Shown here in pieces: positions 1 through 8,088 of a stretch of 64,000 nt of DNA. The stretch spans positions 62,001 through 126,000 of the forward strand of contig UQTE01000003.1 of the NCBI GenBank assembly GCA_900543805.1, given 5' to 3'. Each line of letters begins with the position of its first letter. Position 1 is the first letter of the stretch. Source of the stretch: an uncultured Sutterella sp. (GTDB taxonomy: Bacteria > Pseudomonadota > Gammaproteobacteria > Burkholderiales > Burkholderiaceae_F). A program made the position numbers and the translations under genes. The notes under the pieces are model-generated. The model made no database searches. It saw only the letters and a list, made by a program, of their open reading frames with translations, and was not told the DNA's origin.

Positions 1-404
1 CCCGAGGCGAGGTGCTTCGGGAAATTCTCGGTGAGCGGAACGCAGGAGACATGGAGGCCCGTCGCAACGCCGTAGAGGTCTTTGAGACAGGGCATCAAGA
101 AGGCGAAGATCGCGTTGTCGACCCCGGCGACGCGGATCGTGGACTTGATTTCGGCGGGATCGAATTTGACCGGGCGGCGCACGACGTCGATAAGGCCTTC
201 CTGCAGGACCTTGAGTTTGGGAACAAGTTCGCTCATGCGCGCGGTCGGAACGAGGCCGTCGTGTCCGCGAAGGAAAAGAGGATCGTGAAGGAGCGTGCGA
301 AGCGTCGTCATCTGGCGCGTGGCCGTCGCGGTGCTCACTCCGAGCTACTGCGCGGCGAGCGAAACACCCTGAAGAAGCGAGCGTCGTGAGAGTTTGACTG
401 TCAT
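1..404 (-). pseudogene. LysR-type transcriptional regulator, 5' part, interrupted by an in-frame TAG
   Basis: The reading frame starts at ATG 404 and runs off the left edge. After 19 residues it meets TAG at 345-347, then continues open with LGVSTATATRQMTTLR, DPLFLRGHDGLVPTARM and a stretch typical of the start of a LysR effector domain (VAGVDNAIFAFLMPCL). The stop falls inside the DNA-binding helix-turn-helix, where relatives have an ordinary residue between AA and LGVS. Translation could restart only at GTG 338 or ATG 311, which would lose the helix-turn-helix, so I call it a pseudogene. Recoding of the TAG is the alternative (see findings). The 3' end lies outside the window, so the regulated genes are unknown. 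Confidence 0.7.
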
Positions 405-664
405 TAGTGGGTCTTCTTGCGTGGAGGTAGGAAATGTTCTGCAAAGAGAGTAGTTTCCAGGGACTAGTCCTTTAAGACAGAAAACACCTGAACGAAGCCT
501 CAAAATTGATGGAGTTTGCGGGCAAATTTGCTGTTTTCCGTAAACGGAATAACGAAATAAGAAAGGCTCTCATTTAGCAGGTGTGTTCGCCAGGGAGAGA
601 GGGAAAGACGGGAGGGCCGGATAAGAGGAAGACGCTCGGGACGACGGGCGGTTTTCTTTCACAA

Positions 665-701
665 TCTTCTAATCTTCTAAAAAGCGTAGAAGATTAGAAG
701 A
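665..701. repeat. Perfect 15-bp inverted repeat downstream of the first DUF4143 gene
   Basis: The arms TCTTCTAATCTTCTA and its exact complement enclose a 7-base loop. The hairpin begins 22 bases after the ATPase stop codon. It has no T-run in the direction of that gene, so it is not an ordinary intrinsic terminator. The rest of the 405-722 gap is AT-rich and holds no gene I can support. Confidence 0.75.
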
Positions 702-722
702 AAAATCGACGGACGTGACGCC

Positions 723-1916
723 TCAAAGCGGGTCGTTCGCGTTATTGGAGGGGCGCGTTTGCGGTTCCGCTTCGGCCCACTTCTTGAGGGACGCGGCCGG
801 CGTGACGATGTGCACGGGACATTCCGGATAAGCTTCTTGAAAGACGGTGTCGACCTCGGCGCGCGCCTTTGGGGTGAGCCTGCACTCGAACGCCCGCAGG
901 GCGTTTTCCTCCACCTCGACGAAGTCGAGCGACCTCGGCTTCTTTCCCGTGGTCCGCCAGAAGTGAATGCGGCAGTCGTCCCGCAGCAGCGAATGACGCT
1001 TGACGCGCTCCATATAGAAGAAGTTTTCCCACAGCGCGGCGCGGTCTTCGCGCGCGGAGAGCGGCTCGAATCGATTGAGCAGGGCGTTGCGCACGCCGTT
1101 GTCGAAAAAGTAGATCTTCTTTCCTTTCCTGCGTTCGTTGGGGAGCTTTCGGGCAAAGGACGGACAGACCTTCACGATGAAGCACTGTTCGAGAAGCGCC
1201 AGGTAGTCGGCGACCGTCATCTTGTTGAGTCCCGTTTCCCGGGCGAGCGCGTCGTAGCTCACTTCCGTACCGACGTGAAGGGCGAGGACGTAAAGCAGCT
1301 CTTCGAGTTTCATTCGAAGACGAATGCCGCCGAACATGCGCAGATCCATCAGAAGGCGGCCTTCGACGTAGTTTCTGAGGAAGTCTCTTGCTTTTTGCGG
1401 TGCGGCGACCGCGGCCGGCAGCATGCCGTAAACGATTCGAAGGTCGAGATCCCGCCGCACCCCGGTCCAACCGTATTCTGGCGCGTGCGCAAGTTCGGCA
1501 AGCGAAAGAGGCCAGAGCTCATGGTCGACGACGCGCCCGACGGTCGACTCTTTCACGCCGGGCGCCCAGTCTAAGGACGCGGAAGCCGTGACGAAGAGCC
1601 GAACGGGATCGGGCAGGGTTGCGTTGACGTCGACGATGCGCTTGAGCAAAAGCCCGATCTCGGGAATGCGCTGCGCCTCCTCGATGACGAGCGTGTCGGA
1701 TTGGAATAGGAGCGTCCGAACGTCGCCGTCGGAGAGATGCGAGAGACGTTCGATGTCTGCGCCATGATCGCCCGTGTACCGGATGGCCTCGGTGCGGTCG
1801 ACGATCCGGTCGAGCAGGGTGGTTTTCCCGACGCTTCGGGCTCCCGAAATCAGCACAGCCTTCGGGGAGGCGCGGTTCCAAAGCGAAGCTGAGAGGTCGC
1901 GTTCGATGTGGGCCAT
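723..1916 (-). CDS. AAA_14/DUF4143 family ATPase, copy 1
   Basis: This is a 397-residue member of the AAA_14 plus DUF4143 family, whose cellular role is unknown. Walker A is at residues 25-33 (GARSVGKTT). The Walker B position at 76-82 reads LVIEEAQ, with Glu where the family normally has Asp. A winged-helix-like middle (SYDALARETGLNKMTVADYL) is followed by the C-terminal PD-(D/E)XK-like block. That block reads LDFVEVEENALRAFECR, ending in ECR where the nuclease-like motif is ExK. It is a clear paralogue of the protein at 30350-31543 and has the same length. Both substitutions suggest weakened or altered catalysis. It is monocistronic, with unusual repeats on both sides. Family assignment is confident; function is not known. 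Confidence 0.85.
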   Translation of the reverse strand: MAHIERDLSASLWNRASPKAVLISGARSVGKTTLLDRIVDRTEAIRYTGDHGADIERLSHLSDGDVRTLLFQSDTLVIEEAQRIPEIGLLLKRIVDVNATLPDPVRLFVTASASLDWAPGVKESTVGRVVDHELWPLSLAELAHAPEYGWTGVRRDLDLRIVYGMLPAAVAAPQKARDFLRNYVEGRLLMDLRMFGGIRLRMKLEELLYVLALHVGTEVSYDALARETGLNKMTVADYLALLEQCFIVKVCPSFARKLPNERRKGKKIYFFDNGVRNALLNRFEPLSAREDRAALWENFFYMERVKRHSLLRDDCRIHFWRTTGKKPRSLDFVEVEENALRAFECRLTPKARAEVDTVFQEAYPECPVHIVTPAASLKKWAEAEPQTRPSNNANDPL

Positions 1917-1954
1917 GCTGTTCTCTCCGGGATGACGAAAGTTGCAGAATCGTG

Positions 1955-2008
1955 ATTACAACAGCGAAATTTTCCTATAAAAACTGCATTGTAACAGCGA
2001 ATTTTTCC
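1955..2008. repeat. Two 21-bp direct repeats, 33-bp period, upstream of DUF4143 copy 1
   Basis: Copies at 1955-1975 and 1988-2008 share AACAGCGAA followed by a T-rich TTTTCC end. They lie 39-92 bp upstream of the ATPase start. The period of about three helical turns suits side-by-side protein binding on one DNA face. They probably lie in the promoter or operator of the gene. Confidence 0.65.
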
Positions 2009-2019
2009 AAGAAATGAGA

Positions 2020-2040
2020 GAAAATTTTTGCAAAATTTTC
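2020..2040. promoter_or_regulatory. 21-bp palindrome GAAAATTTT-TGC-AAAATTTTC
   Basis: Perfect 9-bp arms flank a 3-base centre, just upstream of the direct repeats that precede the first DUF4143 gene. It is likely an operator for a dimeric regulator or for the ATPase itself. No regulator is identified. Confidence 0.55.
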
Positions 2041-2089
2041 CTCTGGGTCAGGTGAATTCGGACTTTTTTCTCGTCTCAGAACTTCGTCG

Positions 2090-2132
2090 AAGTGTACTGC
2101 AACTGTACCAAAGTACACTCGAAGTATACTTC
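2090..2132. promoter_or_regulatory. Cluster of AAGTRTACTT-type boxes
   Basis: Boxes AAGTGTACT (2090-2098), AAGTACACT (2111-2119) and the 12-bp palindrome GAAGTATACTTC (2121-2132) lie between the phosphodiesterase and the DUF4143 gene. The same decamer recurs in arrays on both sides of the AlbA_2 gene at 25.9 and 27.7 kb. This suggests a shared DNA-binding factor. Confidence 0.55.
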
Positions 2133-2219
2133 GAACTGTATTTTTCTCAATTTTTTTTGTTGCGGCAGAAGGAAATAACTGTACCTCCGCCGCAACGTGG
2201 GGCGGATGACCGCCCTCCG

Positions 2220-3041
2220 TCATTCTTCGTCCGTAGGATTCACCGCTCCGTGGAAGGGGAAGGGGCCCGCAAAGTCGGTCCGGACGGGGATCTGGCCGAA
2301 GTAGGTGACCCAGCCTTCGGGCATGAGGTGGTGGAGCGCAAAGCCCGGCGTCTCAATGAGGAAGTCGTCTCCCCCTTCGGGCCCGATGTGAATTTCGATC
2401 GGAAGCGAAACCGAGGGCGCGGTCGTCACGATCGTCTCGCCGAAGCGCGTCACGAGGCCCCGGTGCATGTGGCCCGTCGCGAGACGAACGTCGGGACGGC
2501 GCGAGAGGATTTCCTTCAGACGATCGCGGTTGCCGAAGGGTTCGTCCATCTTCCCCATCCCCGAGTGCACGGGCGTGTGGTGCATGAGCGTGAGAACGGG
2601 GCGGCCGTCCGCGAGCGCGGTTTCCAGACGGGAAAGGGAGGCGTCCGAGAGGGCGCCCCAGTGGCAGCCCGGCTGAAGCGTGTCGAGCCCCACGATCAGG
2701 GCGTCTTCGCGTTCGATCGTGAATTCGACGGCTTCCTTTCCGGCGTCGGGTTCGACGAAGTCGGGGAAGAGGCGCACGAGGTTCGAGCGCCGGTCGTGGT
2801 TCCCCGGGAGCATGCGCACGGGAACGGAGAGGTCTGCGAAGGTTTCCGCGACGACTTCGTAAGCTTCAGGCTTGCCGTCGCAGGCGATGTCGCCCGTCAC
2901 GACGACGAGGTCCACTCTGGGGGCGAAGCGCAGAAGCCAGGGACGAATGCTCTTTACGAGCGAGGCCGTGTCGGCCTTGCCGTAGGCGAGGGTGCCTGCG
3001 GGTTCCACGTGCAGGTCGGTGAGTTGCAAAACGGTGGTCAT
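2220..3041 (-). CDS. Metallophosphoesterase, cyclic-nucleotide/glycerophosphodiester phosphodiesterase type
   Basis: This 273-residue calcineurin-like hydrolase belongs to the class III phosphodiesterase fold (CpdA/GpdQ-like). The di-metal ligands are visible in order: DLH near residue 9, TGDI near 49, GNHD near 80, HHTPVH near 155 and GHMHRG near 195. There is no signal peptide, so it is cytoplasmic. It is the last gene of the ABC-uptake operon, 77 bp after the ATPase gene. A Pho box heads that operon, so its likely job is to hydrolyse an imported phosphodiester or a related phosphorus compound. It could instead act on cyclic AMP. The fold is certain; the substrate is inferred from context. 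Confidence 0.85.
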   Translation of the reverse strand: MTTVLQLTDLHVEPAGTLAYGKADTASLVKSIRPWLLRFAPRVDLVVVTGDIACDGKPEAYEVVAETFADLSVPVRMLPGNHDRRSNLVRLFPDFVEPDAGKEAVEFTIEREDALIVGLDTLQPGCHWGALSDASLSRLETALADGRPVLTLMHHTPVHSGMGKMDEPFGNRDRLKEILSRRPDVRLATGHMHRGLVTRFGETIVTTAPSVSLPIEIHIGPEGGDDFLIETPGFALHHLMPEGWVTYFGQIPVRTDFAGPFPFHGAVNPTDEE

Positions 3042-3065
3042 AATGGAGTTCCGTCGAAAAACGCA

Positions 3066-3089
3066 AAACGGGCGTGAAGGCGCCCGTTT
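3066..3089. terminator. Intercistronic hairpin
   Basis: AAACGGGCG pairs with CGCCCGTTT across a short loop, between the ATPase gene and the phosphodiesterase gene. The run of T is short, so it probably slows or partly ends transcription within the operon. Confidence 0.5.
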
Positions 3090-3118
3090 CGCTCAGGTGA
3101 AGAGTCGGTTCCCCGGAC

Positions 3119-4192
3119 TCAGACGGGGAAGGACATGAGGCGGTGCGGATCCACCGTGAGCTGAGCACGGTCGCCCGGGGCGAGGCCTTCGGGGAGTTCC
3201 GTCATGTTCACCTTGAAGAGTTCGCCGGAAGCGGGCTCGACGGTGATTCGGACGAAGTTCCCCATGAAGTGTACGTCCTTGATGGACACCTCGATGGAGT
3301 ATTCCGTCGGTTCGACCGAAAGATAAGCGGCTTCGGGACGGAAGAAGACGTTCATGTCGCCGACCTTCCCGGTGATCGCCTTCTGAACGCCCGGACGAAG
3401 CGACGCGAGCGGCGTGCGGAAGTCGAGCCACGAGAGCGTTTCGCCGTCGAACTTCCCGTCGACGCGGTTGCTGCCGCCCACGAAGCCGGCGACGAAGCTC
3501 GTGGCCGGACGGCGCCAGACTTCTTCGGGGGAGGCGGCCTGATGAATGATGCCGCCCTCCATGACGACGATGCGGTCGCCGAGCACCATGGCTTCGTCCT
3601 GGTCGTGCGTCACGATGACGGCGGTGATGCCGAGTTCGCGCAGGATCACGGCGAGTTCTTCGCGGACCTTGTGGCGGATCTGGGCGTCCAGGGCCGAGAG
3701 CGGTTCGTCGAGAAGAAGGATCTTCGGGCGGATCGCAAGGGCGCGGGCGAGCGCGACGCGCTGGCGCTGACCGCCCGAGAGGGCGAGGACGTTGCGCGAC
3801 TTGTACTTTTCGAGGTTCACGAGACGAAGCATTTCGTCGACGGTCTTTTCAATTTCCTCCTTGGGTTCGCCCCGCACCGTGAGACCGTAGGCGACGTTCT
3901 GCGCAACCGTCATGTGCGGGAAAAGGGCGTACTGCTGGAACATGAAGCCGATGCGGCGCTTTTCGGCGGGGAGATTCGTGATGTCTTCGCCGCCCACGAG
4001 GACCTTGGAGCCTTCGTCGGGCGTTTCAAGACCCGCGATGATGCGAAGAAGCGTCGTCTTCCCACAGCCCGAGGGCCCGAGAAGAACGGTGCGGCAGCCC
4101 GCGTCGAGCGTGAGCGTGAAGGGCTGCAGGACGCAGGTCTTGCCGTAGTGTTTCGAGACGTTCTGAAGAGTGATGGAAACGGAATCGGACAT
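3119..4192 (-). CDS. ABC transporter ATPase, phosphonate/iron(III)-type uptake family
   Basis: This 357-residue ATPase powers import by the two permeases upstream. Walker A is GPSGCGKTT (about 39-47), the signature is LSGGQRQR (about 138-145) and Walker B is ILLLDEP with the D-loop SALD. A C-terminal TOBE-like domain of about 110 residues follows. The architecture matches the PotA/FbpC group, which includes the putative 2-aminoethylphosphonate transporters. It is the fourth gene of the leftward operon, 23 bp after the second permease. The Pho box upstream of the operon points to a phosphorus-containing solute rather than iron. Confidence 0.92.
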   Translation of the reverse strand: MSDSVSITLQNVSKHYGKTCVLQPFTLTLDAGCRTVLLGPSGCGKTTLLRIIAGLETPDEGSKVLVGGEDITNLPAEKRRIGFMFQQYALFPHMTVAQNVAYGLTVRGEPKEEIEKTVDEMLRLVNLEKYKSRNVLALSGGQRQRVALARALAIRPKILLLDEPLSALDAQIRHKVREELAVILRELGITAVIVTHDQDEAMVLGDRIVVMEGGIIHQAASPEEVWRRPATSFVAGFVGGSNRVDGKFDGETLSWLDFRTPLASLRPGVQKAITGKVGDMNVFFRPEAAYLSVEPTEYSIEVSIKDVHFMGNFVRITVEPASGELFKVNMTELPEGLAPGDRAQLTVDPHRLMSFPV

Positions 4193-4215
4193 GGGACGTA
4201 CTCAAAGAAAATCGG

Positions 4216-5058
4216 TCATTCGTTGGACTCGAGGTCGGCCGCGCGGCGGCGGGCTTCGGCGCGGCGGGCAAGCCACGTCGGGAGCGCCTGCATGAGCGAC
4301 AGAATCGGCACGAGGATCACGAGGAAGAGGAAGGTGTAGGCGCTTCCCACTTCGAGGCGCATGGAGGCGTAGCTGTCGGCCATCCCGACCGGAAGGGTCT
4401 TCGTGTCGGGGGTCTGCAGCATCCAGGAAATGTTGAATTCCCCGAGCGACACGGTCATGACCATGAGCGCGCCCGCGAGGATGCCGGGCATGGCGACCGG
4501 GACGACCACCTTGAGGAAGGTCGTCCAGGGGGAGGCCCCGAGCGTGGCGGACGCCTCTTCATAGGCGTCGATCGGCTCGACGCGCAGGACCGCCATGACG
4601 CTTCGCACCATGAAGGGAAGACAGAACATGACGTGACCGCAGAGAATGAAGAGGTTGCTCTGGCGAAGGCTCGTGATGCCGCCCCAGATGAGGAGGATGC
4701 CCAGACCAATCGCGAGGCCCGGAACGGAGAGCGGCAAAATCAGCGCTTCCTCCATGAGGGCCGCCCAGCGCTTTCGCTGTTCGCGCACGAGAATCCACGC
4801 GGCCGGAACGCCGATCACGACGCAGAGAACGAGCGCGGCGACGGCGATGCCGAGGCTTCGCACGATCGTGTCGCCGTAGAGTTCGAGCACCTTTTCGATC
4901 CATTCGGTCGTAAAACCCGCCTTGAAGCCGCGGAAGGCATTCTTCATGAAGGCCGTGAAGCACATCTGCACGACCGGAATCATGAGAAAGAGAAGCGTGA
5001 GGCCGGTGAGAACCGCCTGGGCGATCTGCACGCCCGTCCAAGATTTCTTCTGTGCCAT
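4216..5058 (-). CDS. ABC transporter permease, second of the pair
   Basis: This 280-residue inner-membrane permease has a hydrophobic segment near residues 12-32 and about five more. The cytoplasmic EAA loop reads EEASATLGASPWTTFLKVVVP (shown as 21 residues only in part: EEASATLG then PW). It follows its partner by 10 bp, and both are needed to form the channel. The C-terminus is a basic, Ala-rich tail. The family is that of the spermidine/iron/phosphonate permeases (PotC/PhnV-like). Substrate is inferred from the Pho box and the phosphodiesterase in the operon. Confidence 0.9.
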   Translation of the reverse strand: MAQKKSWTGVQIAQAVLTGLTLLFLMIPVVQMCFTAFMKNAFRGFKAGFTTEWIEKVLELYGDTIVRSLGIAVAALVLCVVIGVPAAWILVREQRKRWAALMEEALILPLSVPGLAIGLGILLIWGGITSLRQSNLFILCGHVMFCLPFMVRSVMAVLRVEPIDAYEEASATLGASPWTTFLKVVVPVAMPGILAGALMVMTVSLGEFNISWMLQTPDTKTLPVGMADSYASMRLEVGSAYTFLFLVILVPILSLMQALPTWLARRAEARRRAADLESNE

Positions 5059-5068
5059 GGTTCGCTCC

Positions 5069-5869
5069 TTAACGTTCGTTCGGGACGCTCACGAGACGGG
5101 CCGCCAAGAGGATGCCCCAGGTGATGAGGCCGAGGACGACCGCGAGCATGGAGGCCGCGGCGATGTTGGCCGAGAGCGTGAATTCGGTGTAGATCGTGAT
5201 CGGCAGCACGTTGATGTCGGTCGCAAGCGTGAAGGCCGTGCCGAAGGCGCCCATGGAGGTCGCAAAGCAGAGCGCCCCCGTCGAGAAGAGCGCGGGAGTG
5301 AGGGCCGGAATCGTGACGTCCTTGAGAATCCGCCAGGAGGAGGCGCCGAGCGTGCGCGCGGCCTCTTCATAGACGGGGTTCATCTTGCGGGTCGCCGCCA
5401 TGACGGTCGTGACGACGCGGGGAATCGAGAAGTAGAGGTAGCCGAAGAAGAGCCCCGCCATGCCGTAGGCGAAGACGAGCTTTCCCGCGCCCAAGGAAGA
5501 GGAGAGGATCGAGGCCATGCCGTTTCGGCCGCCCAGCATGATGATCATGAAGCCCACGACGACGCCCGGGAAGGAAAGCGGGAGCGTGATGAGTCCCACC
5601 ACGGCGCTGCGACCGGGGAAGTCGTTGCGTTCCAAAAAGATCCCCGTGAAGGCGCCGAGCGCGACGGACGCGATCGTGACGAGAAGCGAGAGGACGACGG
5701 TGGAAAAGAGGCTCGAAGCGTAGCGCGGATTGGTGAGGATTTCCGCGTAGAGCAGAATCCCCTGGTCGGTCGAGACCGAAGCGGGGAGAAGCCGCAGCAC
5801 GGGGAGCACGAAGAAGGCGAGCAAAACCGTGAGGGCGGGAAGAAGAAAGAGGAGATGGGTTCGTTTCAT
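5069..5869 (-). CDS. ABC transporter permease, first of the pair
   Basis: This 266-residue permease starts MKRTHLLFLLPALTVLLAFF, a typical first membrane segment. The EAA loop near residue 165 contains EEAARTLGASSW, which docks with the ATPase. It lies between the binding-protein gene and its partner permease, after a stable intercistronic hairpin. Upstream, AAGGTCCGG-type bases offer only a weak ribosome site. It resembles PotB/PhnU-like permeases. The operon order (binding protein, permease, permease, ATPase, phosphodiesterase) is that of a complete importer. Confidence 0.9.
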   Translation of the reverse strand: MKRTHLLFLLPALTVLLAFFVLPVLRLLPASVSTDQGILLYAEILTNPRYASSLFSTVVLSLLVTIASVALGAFTGIFLERNDFPGRSAVVGLITLPLSFPGVVVGFMIIMLGGRNGMASILSSSLGAGKLVFAYGMAGLFFGYLYFSIPRVVTTVMAATRKMNPVYEEAARTLGASSWRILKDVTIPALTPALFSTGALCFATSMGAFGTAFTLATDINVLPITIYTEFTLSANIAAASMLAVVLGLITWGILLAARLVSVPNER

Positions 5870-5889
5870 TTGAAGGTCCGGAAACGCCG

Positions 5890-5920
5890 AAGCCGCCGCT
5901 TGACGGACGTGCGGCGGCTT
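5890..5920. terminator. Intercistronic hairpin after the binding-protein gene
   Basis: A perfect 10-bp GC-rich stem (AAGCCGCCGC and its complement, 11-base loop) separates the binding-protein gene from the first permease. It lacks a T-run on the operon strand. Such hairpins commonly protect the binding-protein mRNA and lower expression of the membrane genes. Confidence 0.6.
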
Positions 5921-5934
5921 CTTTCAAAGGGAGA

Positions 5935-6975
5935 TCAGCCCTTCATCGCCTGGAGATAGGCTTCGCTGAAGGCACGCTGCACTTCTGCCATGCGGGCGTA
6001 GTCGACACTGCCGGCGCGTTCATATTCGGAGGCGGGGAGGAACTTCTTCGCGGCTTCCGGGGCGAGCTTTTCAAGGTCGCCCACGACCGGACGCAGGAAG
6101 TTTTCGGCCCAGTGCTTCTGACCCTTTTCGGAGAGAACGAAGTCGATCACGCGGCGGCCGTTTTCGGCGTGCGGAGCGTTCTTGACGAGCGTCATCACGT
6201 AGGGAACCTGGATCGTGCCTTCGACCGGGATCACGAATTCGATCGGGGCGCCGTCGGCGTACTTGGCGCGGTAGGCGTCGAAGTCGTAGTCAAAGAGGAT
6301 GGGAATTTCGCCCGAGAGGCAGCGCGCGTAGGCCGTCTGCTTCGGAACGATCGGGGAGAGTTCGTTCAACTTCTTGAAGTAGTCGAGGGCCGGCCCGAAG
6401 TCGTCGAGCGTGCCGCCCAAGGCGTGGTTCACGGCGACGGAGCAGGCGTAGCCCACGAAGGCGGACGAAGGATCGAGAAAGCCCACCATCCCTTCGTACT
6501 TCGGGTCGAGCAGGTCCTTCCATCCCTTCGGAACGGGCAGGCCGTCGAGCGCTTCGGTGTTGACCATCAGGCCCACCGTGCCGGCGTGGATCGAAACCCA
6601 GGCGCCGTCGGGGTCCTTGAGGCCCGCGGGCACCTTCTGCCAGCCTTCGCCCTTGTAGTTTTCGACGAGCCCCTGGTTTTTGGCGTTGATGGCAAAGGAA
6701 ATGCCGAGGTAGGCGGCGTCGGCGACGGGATTGTTCGCTTCGGCGATGATCTGCGAGACGGACTGGCCGGAATTCTTGTTGTCCATCGGCACTTCAATGC
6801 CGGTTTCGGCCTTGATGATGGGAAGCATCGAACCCCAGCCCGCCCATTCGGCCGGGCAGTTGTAGACGATGGCGCGCTGCGGATCCGCGGCGAAGGCGCG
6901 GGAAAGACCGAAACCCTGCATGAGAAGGGCGGTGGCGAGGAGATTGCGTCCGAAGGCGCGGCGCGAGAGTGTCAT
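5935..6975 (-). CDS. Periplasmic substrate-binding protein of the Pho-box ABC importer
   Basis: This 346-residue solute-binding protein begins with SRRAFGR followed by a hydrophobic stretch and an AFA cleavage site near residue 29. That is a twin-arginine export signal, unusual for this class. The mature part (NCPAEWAGWGSMLPIIKAETGIEV, given here only as its theme) is of the iron(III)/phosphonate-binding extracellular family. It is the first gene of the operon. A tandem Pho box lies about 150-190 bp upstream, so expression should rise on phosphate starvation. The likely ligand is 2-aminoethylphosphonate or a phosphodiester; iron or a sugar phosphate is possible. Confidence 0.88.
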   Translation of the reverse strand: MTLSRRAFGRNLLATALLMQGFGLSRAFAADPQRAIVYNCPAEWAGWGSMLPIIKAETGIEVPMDNKNSGQSVSQIIAEANNPVADAAYLGISFAINAKNQGLVENYKGEGWQKVPAGLKDPDGAWVSIHAGTVGLMVNTEALDGLPVPKGWKDLLDPKYEGMVGFLDPSSAFVGYACSVAVNHALGGTLDDFGPALDYFKKLNELSPIVPKQTAYARCLSGEIPILFDYDFDAYRAKYADGAPIEFVIPVEGTIQVPYVMTLVKNAPHAENGRRVIDFVLSEKGQKHWAENFLRPVVGDLEKLAPEAAKKFLPASEYERAGSVDYARMAEVQRAFSEAYLQAMKG

Positions 6976-7123
6976 GGCGGTGATCCTTGATGTGAGCCGA
7001 AGTTCGCGAGCCTTCGCATGACTTCGGTCTTGACGTCCGGACCTGAAGGCGGTGCGGACCGGAGACGTGCGGAAAGGACGAACGTCCTTCCGACGGGAGT
7101 TGCCGTGATGCTACGAAGACCGC

Positions 7124-7163
7124 ATGACAAAACCGTGAAGCAAATATGACAATTCGATGACAT
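7124..7163 (-). promoter_or_regulatory. Tandem Pho box
   Basis: On the operon strand the sequence ATGTCATCGAATTGTCAT (7163-7146) matches the PhoB site of two TGTCAT heptamers 11 bp apart. A third TGTCAT lies exactly 22 bp further on (7129-7124). It is correctly oriented toward the binding-protein gene. Confidence 0.75.
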
Positions 7164-7228
7164 TTTGCTTGGGGACGAAGAGGAATTCCGCGTGGAAAGC
7201 GGTTTTCAGGACGTCTCGCGCAAAAGAA

Positions 7229-7257
7229 AACCGCCCGAAAGGAAGCTTCGGGCGGTT
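7229..7257. terminator. Bidirectional intrinsic terminator
   Basis: An 11-bp stem (AACCGCCCGAA and its complement) with T-rich flanks follows the FeoC-like gene on the minus strand. Confidence 0.75.
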
Positions 7258-7285
7258 TATGCCGTTGCAACGCGAATGGGAAAAA

Positions 7286-7519
7286 TCAATCGGGCGCGGA
7301 CCATCGATAGACGGGGCTTGCCGGGCCCGTGCAGTGGCTGCAGGTGGCGCCGCACCCGCTCGGAAGGACGGGCATGAGCTTTGCCACGCCCTTGTCGGCG
7401 AGGCGCTCGAGCATCATTTCGGCGAGTCCCTCGGGGATGCGGAAGTGGTAGGAGACGTCCTTCACGGACATCTGACGGCGCTCTTTGAGAAGCGCCTTCA
7501 CGTCGAATATGGAGGCCAT
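7286..7519 (-). CDS. feoC: FeoC-like winged-helix protein
   Basis: This 77-residue protein starts at ATG 7519, chosen because AGGAAA lies 7-12 bases upstream and the FeoC domain begins exactly there. Residues 1-50 form a LysR-like winged helix (IFDVKALLKERRQMSV). Residues 56-64 hold the cysteine loop CGATCSHC, a probable iron-sulfur site known in FeoC proteins. FeoC is thought to stabilise or regulate the FeoB ferrous-iron transporter. Unusually, it is not in the feoAB operon but is divergent from it, across a 570-bp gap. A possible Fur site precedes it. Confidence 0.8.
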   Translation of the reverse strand: MASIFDVKALLKERRQMSVKDVSYHFRIPEGLAEMMLERLADKGVAKLMPVLPSGCGATCSHCTGPASPVYRWSAPD

Positions 7520-7574
7520 GAGATGGTTTCCTAATAAAAAATCGCGAAATTCTCTCGGTACACCCGAGACAGAT

Positions 7575-7595
7575 CCGTTCTCATTTTCACTGCAG
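7575..7595. promoter_or_regulatory. Possible Fur box for feoC
   Basis: The minus strand reads AAAATGAGAACGGAT, close to half of a Fur box, about 60 bp upstream of the feoC start. It is a weak match. The gap 7520-8088 holds no gene I can support. Confidence 0.3.
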
Positions 7596-7948
7596 TGCCG
7601 AAGAGAAAGGCGGAAGGGTATGCAATGACAAATGAATCGGGATGTTCGGCGCTTTTTCTTTCGGTGGACGAGGAATTCTTCATGAAAGAAACAGCGCCGT
7701 TTTACGTCTATGAAGTGAGAATACATCATATTTCGCACCTGCGGCGGACGTTCGACGGCGGAGCACGGCGGTACGTCCGAAAAGAGGAGGAGGCCTCCGG
7801 ATCCCGCAGAAGAAGAGGAGGTCATGGCGGCTGATTTTTCCAATCCGTTTGTTTTCAGGGTGTTGTGTTCTCATGAAATTATCGATAGGAGGAAAGAAAG
7901 AGAGGAGATTTCTCATTGAATCTTTCTACTGAGCGGACGACATTCATT

Positions 7949-7973
7949 GCAAATCACTCTCATTACGATTTTT
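7949..7973. promoter_or_regulatory. Probable Fur box for feoAAB
   Basis: On the minus strand the site reads TAATGAGAGTGATTTGC, close to the Fur consensus of repeated NATWAT. It lies about 120 bp upstream of the first feoA start, as expected for ferrous-iron uptake genes. Confidence 0.45.
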
Positions 7974-8088
7974 ATTTGCGCTTGAGAAGTGTTCTCGTTA
8001 GAATTTGCAACAATCCCGGACTGATTGCAGGCTTTTCCCCTTCTCTCCGCCCGGATCTTCTTCAACCAACCATCACAGGTCGAAAACA

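Noticed and set aside
7595..7834. A 79-residue frame between feoC and feoA
   Set aside because: No ribosome site or domain, and both directions are open over the same bases.
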